A stretch of 64,000 nt of DNA, taken from the NCBI GenBank assembly GCA_030323885.1, contig CM059187.1, positions 137,364,415 through 137,428,414 on the forward strand, read 5' to 3'. Position 1 is the stretch's first letter; every line of letters begins with the position of its first letter. Shown in pieces: positions 10,891-22,890 of the stretch. This stretch comes from Branchipolynoe longqiensis (taxonomy: Eukaryota > Annelida > Polychaeta > Phyllodocida > Polynoidae). The notes under the pieces are model-generated. The model did no database searches, was not told the origin of the DNA, and worked only from the letters and a program-made list of their open reading frames with translations. The translations under genes and the position numbers were made by a program.

Positions 10891-11054
10891 GTGGGTTCTA
10901 TTCGTCAGAGCTGCGGCCCGGACTACGCCTCATCAGCCTCAATACCATTCTCTGGTACGAGCAGAACCACTTCGCCTTTAACAGGCCCGACCCCAACAAC
11001 CAGCTCGTCTGGCTGGAGGAGCAGCTCAAGGCGTCACGCATCGCTGGACACAAG
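10891..11054 (+). CDS. SMPDL3: SMPDL3-like phosphodiesterase, exon 4
   Basis: The acceptor GTCCTTCCAG opens GT GGG TTC TAT, joining exon 3 in frame as RKGGFYSSELRPGLRLISLN. It continues NTILWYEQNHF and NNQLVWLEEQL, and ends AGHK at the donor AAG|GTGAGG in phase 0. This is the region just before the family's next metal motif (usually VYIIGHxPPG), which should start the following exon. I could not find that exon, nor the GHTH-containing exon, in 11055-64000. The assembled peptide is about 250 residues, while full-length relatives are about 450. Either the gene continues past the window across a very long intron, or it was disrupted by the repeat expansion that begins 30 bp downstream. Confidence 0.93.
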
Positions 11055-11109
11055 GTGAGGCGCGACTACCGGCACCTCGTGTGTCACCTGTATGTATGTA
11101 TGTACCCCA

Positions 11110-11245
11110 GGACAAGGGGACATCGGCGCTGATTTGTGGAAGGGGAAGGGGTAGGCCTGTGTGATAGTAGGTGTGTGGGTGGGGCGGGTGTGAGGAAGGG
11201 AACATCGGCGCTGATTGGTGGAAGGGGAAGGGGTAGGCCTGTGTG
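11110..11245 (+). repeat. tandem duplication after exon 4
   Basis: ACATCGGCGCTGATTTGTGG and AAGGGGTAGGCCTGTGTG occur twice, about 80 bp apart. Confidence 0.8.
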
Positions 11246-11246
11246 G

Positions 11247-12360
11247 GGTTTGGGTGTTGGGTGTTGATGTGAGGTGTGTGTGGTGGGTAGGTGTGAGTAT
11301 GGTGTGTGTATGGGGTGGGTGTGGATAGGGCGGGTGTGGGGTGTAGGTGATGATGGTGGTTTGGGTGTTGATGTGAGATGTGTGTGGGTGGTGTGGTAGG
11401 GTGTGAGTTATGGGTGTGTGTAGTGGGTGGTGGGTGTGATGGGTTAGGGGGGGGTTGTAGGGTGGAGGTGATGATGCTAGTTTGGGTGTTGATGTGAGGT
11501 GTAAGTGTGAGTATGGTGTGTGTATGGGGTGGGTGGGTGGGTAGGGCGGGTGTGGGGTGGAGGTGATGATGGTGGTTTGGGTGTTGATGTGAGGTGTGTG
11601 TGGTGGATAGGTGTGAGTATGGTGTTTATGGAGTGTGTGTGTAGGGCGGGTGTGGGGTGTAGGAGATGATGGTAGTTTGGGTGTTGATGTGAGGTGTAGG
11701 TGTGAGTATGGTGTGTGTATTGGGTGTGTGTGTGGGTAGGGCGGGTGTGGGGTGTAGGTGATGGTAATTTGGGTGTTGATGTGAGGTGTGTGTGGTGGGT
11801 AGGTGTGAGTATGGTGTGTGTATGGGGTGGGTGTGTGGGTAGGGCGGGTGTGGGGTGGAGGTGATGATGGTGGTTTGGGTGTTGATGTGAGGTGTGTGTG
11901 GTGGGTAGGTGTGAGTATGGTGTGTATGGTGTGTGTGTGAGTGGGGCGGGTGTGGTGTGTAGGAGATGATGGTAGTTTGGGTGTTGATGTGAGGTGTAGG
12001 TGTGAGTATGGTGTGAGTATGGTGTGTGTATTGGGTGTGTGTGTGGGTAGGGCGGGTGTGGGGTGGAGGTGATGATGGTAGTTTGGGTGTTGATGTGAGG
12101 TGTGTGTGGTGGGTAGGTGTGAGTATGGTGTGTGTATGAGTGTGATGGGTGTGTGGGTAGGGCGGGTGTGGGGTGTAGGTGATGATGGTGGTTTGGTGTG
12201 GGGTGTGTGTGTAGGTGATGACGGGGTGTGTGTATGAGTGTGTGGGTAGTGCGGTAGGTGTGAGTATGGTGTGTGTGGGGTGGGGGATGTGGGGGTGGAT
12301 GGGCGTGGGGTGTAGGTGATGATGGTGGGTGGGTGTGGATGCAGGGTGGGTGTGTGGTGG
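11247..12360 (+). repeat. G/T-rich minisatellite, about 105-bp unit
   Basis: GTTTGGGTGTTGATGTGAG recurs near 11247, 11361, 11481, 11576, 11676, 11768, 11874, 11976 and 12081, with units of 92-120 bp. The long His/Pro/Thr open frames on the - strand follow from CAC/CCA composition and are not genes. Confidence 0.93.
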
Positions 12361-13397
12361 GGAAATGATCAGTGGTCTGTAAAACAACACATCTCATACA
12401 AGTTGTCCCAATCACTTCTATTTATCGGAAATACTAAGTGAACCATTTGTAAAACGCCCATTATGGTAGGAAGGGTAGGGCTGTGGTACTTAATCTATTT
12501 AGAGCTAAACATCTATCTAGGTTCCGGTAATAATTATGTGACTCATAATGCCAGCAGATTCAAACTCATTACTGCGCATGACAAAACTGAACAGAGCATC
12601 CTCACAACACGTGGTGGGGCCTGATGGTGGAGTCTCCAACTTGACCTGAGCATACAGCTGAAACACACTAATCTAATCTATGGACAACTTCGCAGATTGA
12701 CATCCGCCATTGCAATCACAAGATGAGATTCTGCATGACCGCACCCAGCGCCCTAAAAAATAACACACAAAAACCCTGAGCATCTCAGTACTGTGCAGAC
12801 ACCACCAGATCGCACTGAAAGTAACAACTAAAAAGCCATCGACTAACCATCACTAACAGATGTTAACATCTCACCAACAGCAGCACACAAACCTGCAGGG
12901 CAGACTCACAACTATGCTGGCAGAAGTGGCGCTGTGTGGCGCCGTGTGGAGCTATGTGACGCGGTGTGGTCCCGTGTGGCGCTATGTTGTCCCGTGTGGC
13001 GCTGCGAGCCCGGAGGCCCTTCCCTCTATGAGGTCTTATGCCGCCAGTGTTAATGGCTCATACGAAGCATTATGGTGTTTTTAGTGCAACGCATAGAAAC
13101 CTAAGGACCTACTTTATCATACACATGTATCGGCCCATAGGAGTGTGTGTGTGGGAGGGGGGGGGGGGGGCACTCCAGAAAAGGCTACGCGTGCTACTGG
13201 CATTTAAATAAGTAATAATGTTTCCAGTTTACTTTTAATATGAGAGGGATGTGGTAGAAAAATAAATAATAACAAATAGCAAATGGATAACTCCGCCTCT
13301 GAAAATGTAATAAATTATATGCTACATATATATAATTGTAGACCCTATATATAATTGTATATACACTTGTACGTTATTGTATATATAATTGTATATA

Positions 13398-13439
<42 letters not shown>

Positions 13440-13546
13440 ATCGATATGATGATCGATCACAGTAATAATGAATCACAATCTAGAGTATCAACACTATTGG
13501 CATAGACTTCATTGATGGCTATGCAAACAAACAAGCAGACAGATAC
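12361..13546. other. no gene recognised; AT and G runs
   Basis: Unique-looking. GTGTGGCGC is repeated loosely at 12930-13005, a G-run lies at 13158-13170 and (TA)n at 13396-13436. No coding motif seen. Confidence 0.4.
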
Positions 13547-13548
13547 AG

Positions 13549-13862
13549 GACGCGGTGGCCGATTCGGTAGAGCGCAGGCCTCCTGTACGGAAGGTCGGCA
13601 GTTCGAATCCAAACCAAGTCAAACCATTGACTTATTATATTGATGTTTGTCACTTCCTAACCTAGCACTCAGCATTAATAGGATACAGCAAGGACTGGTT
13701 AGTTCAATGCCACGATAATGTGACAGAGTTGGGTATTGGGTCATGGTGCCAGCGGCCTGATTTCCCAGTGGGGCAGCACTATAAAGTTGCCATGAGTGAG
13801 CCCTGTCACAAGGCGGTACCATAGTTGCCAGGACGTAAAACTCCAACAACTAACCAACCATC
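13549..13862 (+). mobile_element. SINE-A, full length, type 2 head
   Basis: The head GCGGTGGCCGATTCGGTAGA with GGCAGTTCGAATCC differs from the GGATGGCCGAATGAG head of other copies; the body and tail are the same. Confidence 0.9.
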
Positions 13863-14318
13863 ACCGATCAACATTAGGCATTGCAATCACAAGAGGAAAT
13901 TCTGCGTAATGCAGGGATATCCCCTCCCCATCCCCCTTCGCCCCTCTCCCCGCACCTCCCCCCCCCCCCCCCCCCCCCACCACCACCACCACACCCCACA
14001 AGTACCGCTGCTCGCATCTTGACAACATATATTTACGACGTCCAGTCAAGATGGGACGCACTTGCGTGTGATGGTGATGGATGTATCACGTCTGCAGCGC
14101 CCACCAGATGGCAGCAGTCAGGAGTGAACATGAAGCGGCGTTCTCATCACGTGACAGGTTGTTGTCGATACTGCGGCCACAGGAAGACGCCCGATAACCA
14201 GCGTGGGCGAAGACGAGTAATCCAAGATACCGACGCCGGGACCTAGTAGGCTCCACATCAGGCTACTGGCCCACCTATGGGTGGAGTGGTAGCATACTTA
14301 CATGAGTCCAGAAACACC
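13863..14318. other. no gene recognised; poly-C and (CAC)n
   Basis: A C-run at 13957-13978 and CAC repeats follow the SINE. Beyond them is unique GC-rich sequence with the CTCF-like site at 14101. Confidence 0.4.
14101..14115 (+). promoter_or_regulatory. candidate CTCF site
   Basis: CCACCAGATGGCAGC matches CCASYAGRKGGCRSY at all 15 positions, in unique-looking sequence. Confidence 0.5.
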
Positions 14319-14572
14319 AGACAGGATGGCCGATTAAGTGAAGCGTCCGCATCCGGTTTTGGTAGGTCGTGGGATTTCAATCTACAGGTTCGAACCCTGG
14401 TCGAGTCAAAACCAATAAGCAAAAATCTTTATTCTTGTTACTTCCTAGCCAGGTGCTTGGCATTATTAGGATAGGGAAAGGACTGGTTGGCTCAGTACAT
14501 GATAATGTGTCTGAGTGGGATATCAGGTTATGGTGCTGGCGGCCTCGTGCCCCAGTGGAGCAGTATGGTTGA
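14319..14572 (+). mobile_element. SINE-A, 3'-truncated, type 1 head
   Basis: CAGACAGGATGGCCGATTAA to CCCAGTGGAGCAGTATGG; the final about 90 bp are missing. Confidence 0.85.
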
Positions 14573-15025
14573 ACTTATTCATCATCATCATCATCATCAT
14601 CATGCTGTCGGACGCGATGCGACAAAGACTGCTTTCATTACTTGACTGCCGCTTTAGTTTTGTGCGGTTGTACATTTCATGAAAGCTGCCTGCAAAAGTG
14701 TTGAAGTGCTGCTGGCTTTTGCAAGTTACCAGCGGCACTCTCTCGGGGAGCAAATAGAGGTTTAACACCGTCAAGAACATGTCTAGACAGGTGCAAAACT
14801 ATTTGTCCTGCAGTGGCTGGTCAGGAGATGTTGGGAGTTCAATACATCAACCACCCTTAATGCTGCCTCAGTGACATGGTTTTCTGTTCAGGGTTTGCTA
14901 CCTTAGCCTTCGGTTCTGTCAAGAACCTGTACCACAATGCAGTGGTTTACAACTCTGCAGGGCAGGGGTGTCAGACTCCCTGAGGTATTGCAATACCTGC
15001 AATACCTGCATACCAACTTGGTTGA
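14573..15025. other. no gene recognised; (ATC)n
   Basis: ATC microsatellite at 14579-14603, then unique sequence. AATACCTGC is repeated at 14990-15010. Confidence 0.4.
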
Positions 15026-15283
15026 ACTTATTAAGGGCCATATATAAGGAAATACTGAGGCAATTTAATAGAACCGGTTACTAGTAAAGCCTATGGTGTC
15101 AGAGGTTTGGCATGCATACCAAAACTAATTTGACATTTTTGCACTTCACATATCTAAAAACTTAGCCGTTTCAAATAAACAGCACTTGAAGATAAAGTAA
15201 GGTAGATTATAACAATCCATTTAATATATTTATCTCAGAAAAAAATGACAGAAACTCAAAACCATCGGACTATGCAACTTTAA
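15026..15283 (+). mobile_element. TTAA-type MITE, 5'-truncated
   Basis: Begins at CTTATTAAG within the consensus and ends CATCGGACTATGCAACTTTA. Confidence 0.82.
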
Positions 15284-16192
15284 TCTTTCAGATTGATGTT
15301 AGTTTATTGGGATTCTACATCTTAAGCAAATCTAAGTCTAATGTCAAGATGATTACCGACTTGTGACTGAGAGTTATTGATGTGTGAGACAGATTCCCAA
15401 CTTATGTTGTGGAGGCCTCAAGTATTAGATTAGAATGAAGGATTGACAGCTAATCCAAGGACCAGGATATATTATATATAATTATGTAGTGGCTCTGAAC
15501 GCATGTCACTCCGACCAGTCTAAAAATGACATCTCTTCGGATTCATCAGGCAAAGATCTTTCGTCCAGTAGGGACATAAGTAAAGATAAGTAATGGAATG
15601 TCAGTCGGGGCGGAGTCTGGGATTGGATTGGCACATAATTGGAAATAGTAAGTGCATAAGGGAATGTAAAAATGACGTTCCCTTTTCTAAACTGGTTAGA
15701 GAGAAAAAAATGGAAATATTTAGTGTTATTATTATTTTTTAATAAATGGACATTTTTATTTGTGTTTTTAAATTATTATGTTTATAACTGACATGCGCAG
15801 TGACTGCCCCAAAAGGAAAAGTGGGCCATGAACTAGGTCCAGCAAACATAACATTTCCCAAAACCTGACAGAGCAGGACAATGATAACTGGGTCATTCTT
15901 TGAAACTGGGCATTAAAGTATGACATGGAAACCAAAAGTGAAAACCTTCCAAATAATAGCGAAACATCAAGAGTAGGCTTCCCTGGATCTAGATGCAAGA
16001 GATTGAAAACTTTCATATACGCTTAAATAATCATGTAAATGAAAATAATATCATTCCCAAAACCGTTACTGTATCTGGCCCCCTTTGTCCGATCGAGGAA
16101 AACCTGTTATATGACGTCACACAGGGTTTGAGTAGGTTGCGGTGGTGGGGTGGGGTAGGTTTCCCAAATGGAAAGTGGCCATACGGAAAAGT
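15284..16192. other. no gene recognised
   Basis: 900 bp of unique-looking, moderately AT-rich sequence. Open frames at 15768-16016 (-) and 15993-16361 (+) show no domain, splice context or homology that I recognise. Confidence 0.4.
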
Positions 16193-16780
16193 TAAGTGTC
16201 TGTCACACCTTACCGGATTGAGCAACATATATAAACCGGACAAGGAATTTTCTAGTCTGGTGGTGTTCGGTATCAAAATGTACCGAAAGTTGTTGAACTG
16301 TTGCAACCACCGCCGGACGAAATGGATGCTAAATGGACAAGGAACGTACATTAACAAATAGCCAATGGATGAGAACTGGATAGCAACTGAATGTCAAACG
16401 GACGGACCGAACACCAAACGGACACGTACCGGACTGTCTCACAGACGCGCCGAAAACATATACTGACCGAATTCCCACAACACCGTCAACGGACACTGCA
16501 GGAAGCAAACAGGAGACATAATGGATGGGTAACGGACAGGAACCAGACAAAACGGACAAAATGGACTTACAACGGACACCAACCATACACACCAGCCCGG
16601 CGGTGTCCGGGACAAGTTTTGTGCATGTTCAAAACTTGCTAGCATACACACCAGACACCACTGGACACAGAACGGACACACCGGATGCATACCGTATATA
16701 AACCGTACATTGCCGTATTTCACCGGACAGTGTCTGTTTTCTATCCGTTTCCCCAGTCCGGTAAGGTGTGACTGAGCCTT
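16193..16780. mobile_element. Harbinger-like MITE, divergent long copy
   Basis: Ends are AAGTGTCTGTCACACCTTAC and the inverse GTAAGGTGTGACTGAGCCTT. The centre carries AAGTTTTGTGCATGTTCAAA, shared with 37302-37682 and 47716-48110. The long open frames inside are incidental. Confidence 0.82.
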
Positions 16781-16922
16781 CACAATGCACAAACTGAGTG
16801 GATGAATGGGGTTTTACATCCGGGAGGTGGGCGCTCAATTTATTTGGCAATCAAATATGTAGTTATATTTGGATGGGTACCGACTTCTGACTGTGCTTTT
16901 ATCAGTTTACCCCACAGAAAAG

Positions 16923-17006
<84 letters not shown>
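16923..17006. repeat. (TA)42 microsatellite, left side
   Basis: Pure AT dinucleotide up to the MITE at 17007. Confidence 0.97.
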
Positions 17007-17008
<2 letters not shown>

Positions 17009-17816
17009 GTCACTCTCCTGAAAACTGGTCAGCATGGGATGTGATTTGAAATCATCAATAAAAAACCGCCCTACTTACTTTTCCCTTATACTTTTCATAT
17101 TCATGTTCAGATTTGATGTAAGTAATGAGGGAAATAAAGTCAACCGCGTGCAACTTTGGTCTTTTTAGTTATGAAGTGTTTTTGTACCAAAAACCACATT
17201 TTACAGTCAGCCATTTGTAACATGGCATATGGGGCATGGTTGGATCCTTACTAACATCTTGTATTGCATTGATATATCAAACAAACCACAAAACAGTTAC
17301 CAAATCAAAAGGAAGTATTTATTAGCATTTATGCATGCTTAAACTTTAAAAATAATTATTTGATGTCTTCAGAAATAACATTACAAATTTCTGTCACAGA
17401 TGTAACCAGTGGTGTCTGGATGCCACACAAATATTGTACACTAATTGTCCAGTCAATAAAGGATGGCTGGGAATTACTTTTTTTTATCAATATAAGCACT
17501 GCATATTTCTGTATATTATGCATTGATTAATATGCTTCTCAGTATGAAATTATTTAATTCTGCTTAGATTTTTTATTAACCAGACTGTGTGGTGTCCTAA
17601 ACATGTGCTACATCTGAGCAACACATGTTATATTGCCATAAGACATAGCTTAATCAAGGCTACACCTTTATTTTTTATCTCATCAATTTATATTTTACAT
17701 TAATGTAAAGGGGAGATTTCCAGCTTTCATTTGCAACCTAAAAAAGGTTAAAAATTCAAATATTAGATTTTAACTCTCCATGTGACACTTCTGGCCAGTT
17801 TTCAGGAGAGTGACCC
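17007..17816. mobile_element. 810-bp MITE inside a TA microsatellite
   Basis: Ends GGGTCACTCTCCTGAAAACT and the inverse AGTTTTCAGGAGAGTGACCC are perfect over 20 bp. TA repeats lie on both sides, so a TA target is likely (Tc1/mariner-like by target only). The interior is AT-rich with no transposase frame. Confidence 0.88.

Positions 17817-17849
<33 letters not shown>
17817..17849. repeat. (TA)n microsatellite, right side
   Basis: Continuation of the TA array beyond the MITE. Confidence 0.93.
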
Positions 17850-17852
<3 letters not shown>

Positions 17853-18103
17853 GATGTATATAAGCAATATGTGTCATCTCCCGGGGAGATCCTGAGAGCC
17901 CAACACCAATATCGCGCGATAACCGATTTACTAGACGTTTGCATATTTTTCATCCTCTGCATGTGCTGTCATTGCTGAACACATGTTCTGTCAGTGTCAC
18001 ATCAAACACTTGTGAAATATGACATTGACCGAAGGCTTATGTTTTCGCACTGAAAGTACCTGTTCATTTCTAATAGATCTCATATAGATTTTTTGTTTGA
18101 ACT

Positions 18104-18366
18104 TTAGGTCCTGGCAACAGCTAAGGTCATATCAGGACGGGTACTGACTTGTGACAGTACACACTCATGGTGACGTTATAGTGCTGCCCCACTGGGAAAT
18201 CAGCCCACCAGCACCATATTCTCCTGACACTTAGCTAACCAGTCCTTGCGCTATCGCCAAGCTAGGGAGCGAGAGGTATAAATTTGGTAAGTTTGACTCG
18301 AGTGGGAATTGGACTCCTGATCTCCTGCACAGATGGTCTGCGCTCTACCGATTCAGCCACCGTGCT
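18104..18366 (-). mobile_element. SINE-A, type 2 head
   Basis: GGTCCTGGCAACAGCTAAGG to CGATTCAGCCACCGTGCTGA. Confidence 0.88.
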
Positions 18367-18399
18367 GAGTCTCACATTGGAAATTGCCATTTTGAATGT

Positions 18400-18656
18400 C
18401 ATGTAACATTTAGTAAATATCTCCATGTATGTATAATATCAAATATATGATATATATATAATATAAAGAATATAATTATTTAAAAAAAAGAAAAAATTTA
18501 ATATATATCAAATATATAAAAAATATTAAAAAATATCAAATATGTCAAATATAATATCTAACAATTAATATAATATATAATATGTAATATATATAGTATA
18601 TAGACTATATTATATAGTACATATATTATATATATTAAATATATATAGTATATATG
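18400..18656. repeat. AT-rich low complexity
   Basis: ATATAT/AAATAT sequence only. Confidence 0.85.
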
Positions 18657-19493
18657 TCATGGGGGGTGATGAAAATGGGAAATATTGTGCCTAGAGCGGG
18701 ACTCGAACCCACATCTCTTTGCATTCCGGGCCAGTGTGCTAACCATTACACCACCTAGGCTCCCTGATATCAACACACTACCCATGCCTACCTGACTATG
18801 TGGTTACTTGCCTGAAAGGTCAGTGCAGCCTACTACACTCGTCCCCTTGGAATTGTAAGTCTTTTAAATGGTCATTTAATGCTTACAATTACATACATGC
18901 AGGCAATGCACTTACACATACATAAACAGGGTAGGTTCAACAACCATACAGCGCATAGCTTGTACAGGATCGTGGTCACGGCAACCAGTGTCATGGGGGG
19001 TGATGAAAATGGGAAATACTGCGCCTAGAGCGGGACTCGAACCCACATCTCTTTGCATTCCGGGCCAGTGTGCTAACCATTACACCACCTAGGCTCCCTG
19101 ATATCAACACACTCCCCACGCCTACCTGTCTATGTGGTTACTTGCCTGAGAGGTCAGTGCAGACCACTACACTCGTCCCCCTGGAATTGTAAGTCTTGTA
19201 ATGCTTACAATTACATACATACAGGCAATGCACTAACACATACATACACAGGGTAGGTTCAACAACCATACAGCGCAAAGCTTGTACAGGATCCTGGTCA
19301 CGGCACCAGTGTCATGGGGGGTGATGAAAATGGGAAATATTGTGCCTAGAGCGGGACTCGAACCCACATCTCTTTGCATTCCGGGCCAGTGTGCTAACCA
19401 TTACACCACCTAGGCTCCCTGATATCAACACACTACCCATGCCTACCTGACTATGTGGTTACTTGCCTGAAAGGTCAGTGCAGCCTACTACAT
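18657..19493 (-). repeat. tandem array of a tRNA-like unit (2.5 copies)
   Basis: Units start at 18657, 18991 and 19312 (334 and 321 bp; the third is cut at about 19493 by AT repeats). On the - strand each unit has a Pol III-like A box (TGGTGTAATGG) and a perfect B box (GGTTCGAGTCC), then about 240 bp of non-tRNA sequence. Single or double units occur at 19985, 23782, 28352 and 52641. The unit could be a SINE that amplifies in tandem or a satellite born from a tRNA pseudogene. Confidence 0.85.
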
Positions 19494-19984
19494 ATAGTAT
19501 ATATAATATGCATTAAATATATAATGTAATATATATATATATAAATGCATATAATACATACATACACATAGCATACATCGTCCATTTGGCGGATTACTAT
19601 TTCTATGACACGTGATTAGGTTGACCTAAGTCTATTCAATGCGCTAATTATTTCACCCTTAATCAATTACGACACGGTTCCCTGCTCTATAAGGCATTGA
19701 CCGTACACCGTTCGTTGTCTATCAGTTTCCATTACGTGACTGACTGGAATTAGCATATATTGACATTGATTCTCCCAGAAACCCTCTCCCTCTCCTTCCT
19801 CTCCTCTCCTATCCACCCTCCAAAACCACCACCCCCATCCTGCACATGCACACTTATAAATATAATGTGGCACGCGGCGTGACACCTCCCCCCCCAGCCA
19901 CACACACCTTTTTTTTTTCTTTTTTTTTTAAATTCACTCTCTAAACTAAAAAAAACCAACTTACCGTATTCTCATTTGTCCAAA
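19494..19984. other. no gene recognised; AT-rich then C/T-rich
   Basis: AT repeats to about 19560, unique sequence to 19770, then C-rich and T-run sequence. No gene signal. Confidence 0.4.
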
Positions 19985-20097
19985 TCAGGGAGCCTAGGTG
20001 GTGTAATGGTTAGCACACTGGCCCAGAATGAAAAGAGATGTAGGTTCGAGTCCCGCTCTCGGCTCAATGTTTCCCGTTTTCATCACCCCCACGACAT
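19985..20097 (+). repeat. single tRNA-like unit
   Basis: GGGAGCCTAGGTGGTGTAAT to the CATCACCCCCACGACA end; only the tRNA-like part is present. Confidence 0.82.
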
Positions 20098-20573
20098 ATA
20101 TATGTATATATATATATATATGTATATATATAATACTCAATATAAAACATGGGGGCAGGCCGGACGGGGGGCGGGGGGGGGGGGCGGGGGCTGGGGCTCC
20201 AAGTAAACCTCAGGAAGCCACTCTCAGAGAAAGTTGACTGCATATATATAGACATTTGAGATAACACTTTAGAATGATCGATGGAGAGGGCGCGAATCAG
20301 AGAGTAGGACTTGAAGAGAGAATTATTCAAGAGACAAAAAGACAACAAAAAAAAGGAGCCCGTAAAGGGAAAGAGCCACCCCGATAAACCATGGGACATA
20401 TAAGGAGACTACCAGAGGAAGGAATAAATGTCTACCCAAAACAGGCCGCACTCACTCTAAATCCTCCGAATGAGACTGAAGCCCGCCGAATACTACACGG
20501 CAATTTGAATGGGGCCTCTTGAAATCGGAGATATGACAGCAATTCTACTTTAATTTGTATGTTATTGTATTCA
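20098..20573. other. no gene recognised; AT and G runs
   Basis: TA repeats to 20140, G-rich 20155-20195, then unique sequence. Confidence 0.4.
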
Positions 20574-20927
20574 TTAAAGCTGTATAGTCCGATGAAAATA
20601 TAACATTTTGAAAAACCAAAGCAAGTATCTAGATTTGATTCTACATATATGTATGATACTGGTGCACTTATTAAGCATTTGTCGCCCCTTCAGGGGAATA
20701 GTGAGGCAATTTAATATTGCCTGTTACTGCTAAAGCCTATGGTGTTAGAGTTTTGGCGTGCTTGCCCAAACTAATTTAGCTTGTTTGCACTTTGTATATC
20801 TCAAAACTTAGCCATTTAAAATATAAGTTACTTCAAACAAAAATAAAGTAGATTCTAACAATCAATTCAATATATTTATCTCAGAAAAATTCCAGAAAAT
20901 CAAAACCATCGGACTATGCAGCTTTAA
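20574..20927 (+). mobile_element. TTAA-type MITE, full length
   Basis: 354 bp, TTAAAGCTGTATAGTCCGAT to CATCGGACTATGCAGCTTTA. A good reference copy for the family. Confidence 0.92.
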
Positions 20928-21823
20928 CTAAATATATGGAGCTTGACTGAGCTAATGTTGTGGCAGAATTCTACAGTTAAGCTCACTTCTCATCCCCCAC
21001 GTCTGTGAAGAAAGTTCTGAATCCTTATCATATTTGTTAATGCATGATACATTTCTCATGATAACTTATACGGGCTGTGATGCAATGACATCAATTTAAC
21101 AAATATTTTTTGCATTAACAAAACTCGCAGGGCTGTTCAATGCTACCTGCAGCCCAAAGTGTTTAACAGAAAGAGGTTATTATATATAAACTAATTTATC
21201 TTAGTAGGATCCCAAAGGTGCGTGTGGGGCGGGGGGACTACAGAATAACCCAGGGTATGTTATGCCTTCAGTAGAAAAAGAAGTGATCCTTCAACTAAAT
21301 CCAATAGTCTTGTCTAACTGTACTACCATACCATTGATCTGTTGGCAATAATTAGCACAGGGAAACTTTTTTGAAGCAGTTATATGATCGCCATAAATAG
21401 CCCATATAACCTGTATAGCGGGAAACGAAGTAGTATAAGGAGTTATCGCTTTAAGACAGGTAACTCCGGAGCCTGGTTGATTTAACCAGCACTGTTGCTG
21501 TCATTGGCTAGTGTACACCAACTCTTTGTCTAGTGTAATAAAATCCTTTATCTAGTGTAAGGCAAATCAGTCTAGTGTAATACAAGCCTTCATGCTGTGC
21601 AGTATAAGACAAACCCTTGTCGAGTATGACAACATCCCCTTTCTAATGCAACACGACTCATTGTATAGTGTAATGCAAGCCTTTGTCTAGTCCATTGCAT
21701 AGTCTGATACTTTCACATGTCTGGTGCAAGTTGACTTGCACATTGTGCGCGGCCTTGTGTGCTGCATCAACACCCCCCCACACCCACATACTCCCACAGC
21801 CCCACCCCCCCACCGCACTGAGG
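20928..21823. other. no gene recognised; degenerate tandem repeat
   Basis: Unique-looking to 21520. From 21520 to 21720 a loose 25-30 bp unit (TCTAGTGTAATGCAAGCC-like) repeats about seven times with high divergence. Confidence 0.5.
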
Positions 21824-22211
21824 GATTGGTTGGTTGTTGGAGTTTTATGTCCTGGCAACATCTAAGATCATATCAGGACGGGTACCGACTTGTGACAGTG
21901 CGCACTCATGGGACACTGGGAGACTAGGCCACCATGACCTGATATCCCATTCAGTCACATTAACCTAACACTGAACCCAACCAATCCTTGCCCTATCCTA
22001 ATAATACCGAGCGCCTGGCTAGGAAGCGACAAGTATCAATTTTGTTGTCATTGGTTTGATTCGACCAGGGTTCGAACCCGCGATTTAACAATGGTCGTCA
22101 ATGAGATCCTTAAATAACATGAACTTGAGTTCGACGTGAACTTGAGTTTGAATCCCTCGATCTACCAAAACGGGAGACGGAAGCTCAACTCATTCGGCCA
22201 TTCCGTCTGGT
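21824..22211 (-). mobile_element. SINE-A, full length with head expansion
   Basis: GGTTGGTTGTTGGAGTTTTA to CATTCGGCCATTCCGTCTGG. GAACTTGAGTTYGA is duplicated in the head near 22120-22155, so this copy is longer than usual. Confidence 0.88.
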
Positions 22212-22261
22212 CAACTGTCTTTAGCCGTGCATAGGCCTTTAACGCAGCGACTGTTGAGGTA

Positions 22262-22890
22262 TCGGGCCGATCAGGGCCCGTATGCATGGAGCGGTGTTAG
22301 CGAGCCAAACCACGGTTAGGGCGGGATTTCTGGTTTAGCGCCGAAAAGTTGCTATGCATGGAGCAGTGTTAGGCCTAACACCGCGAGTTTAAAGTTGGAT
22401 ATTCTAACCCCAGCCCATAGCAGGTTTACAGCGGTGTTAGTGTTAGGTTAGTGTCAGGATGGAGTCCAAATCTATTCAATGCTATCATATTTAACAGAAT
22501 TAAATACGCAATAAGTGAAATTTCATCAGATTAACCCTAAAAACGAAGCGATATTAACGCTGCCACCGCATTGGCGGTGATATTAATCGTGTCGAATCGA
22601 CGAATGCAAGCAACCCCCGCCGCCGCCGCCGCCTCAGTAACAAGCGCGCTGGTTCCCGGTGGGTAGAGAAGGCAATATATTAGGCCCAACCAAGTGCTCG
22701 CTGGCAACATGCTCAGAGAAATTTCCATAATGAATAAATTAATTCACATATAGCTAACACTCACCGTTTAAGCACCCGTGCATACGGCATGACATAGTTC
22801 TCGCCGCCGCCGATAACCGGTGGTAGCTACCCTGTGTTAGACGGTTAACACCACACGCCGCTAACACTGCTCCATGCATATCGGCCCAGA
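22262..22890. mobile_element. MITE with TATGCATGGAGCGGTGTTAG ends
   Basis: The left end at 22281 (TATGCATGGAGCGGTGTTAG) and right end at 22858 (CTAACACTGCTCCATGCATA) are inverted, with GGGCCGAT outside on both. GGTGTTAG recurs inside both arms. No transposase frame. Confidence 0.8.

Noticed and set aside
11477..12415. 312-codon His/Thr/Pro-rich frame on the - strand
   Set aside because: It is the reverse reading of a G/T minisatellite with non-triplet unit lengths.
18657..19493. Cluster of tRNA genes
   Set aside because: Three tRNA-like heads exist, but each is within a 320-334-bp repeat and the acceptor stems are poor.
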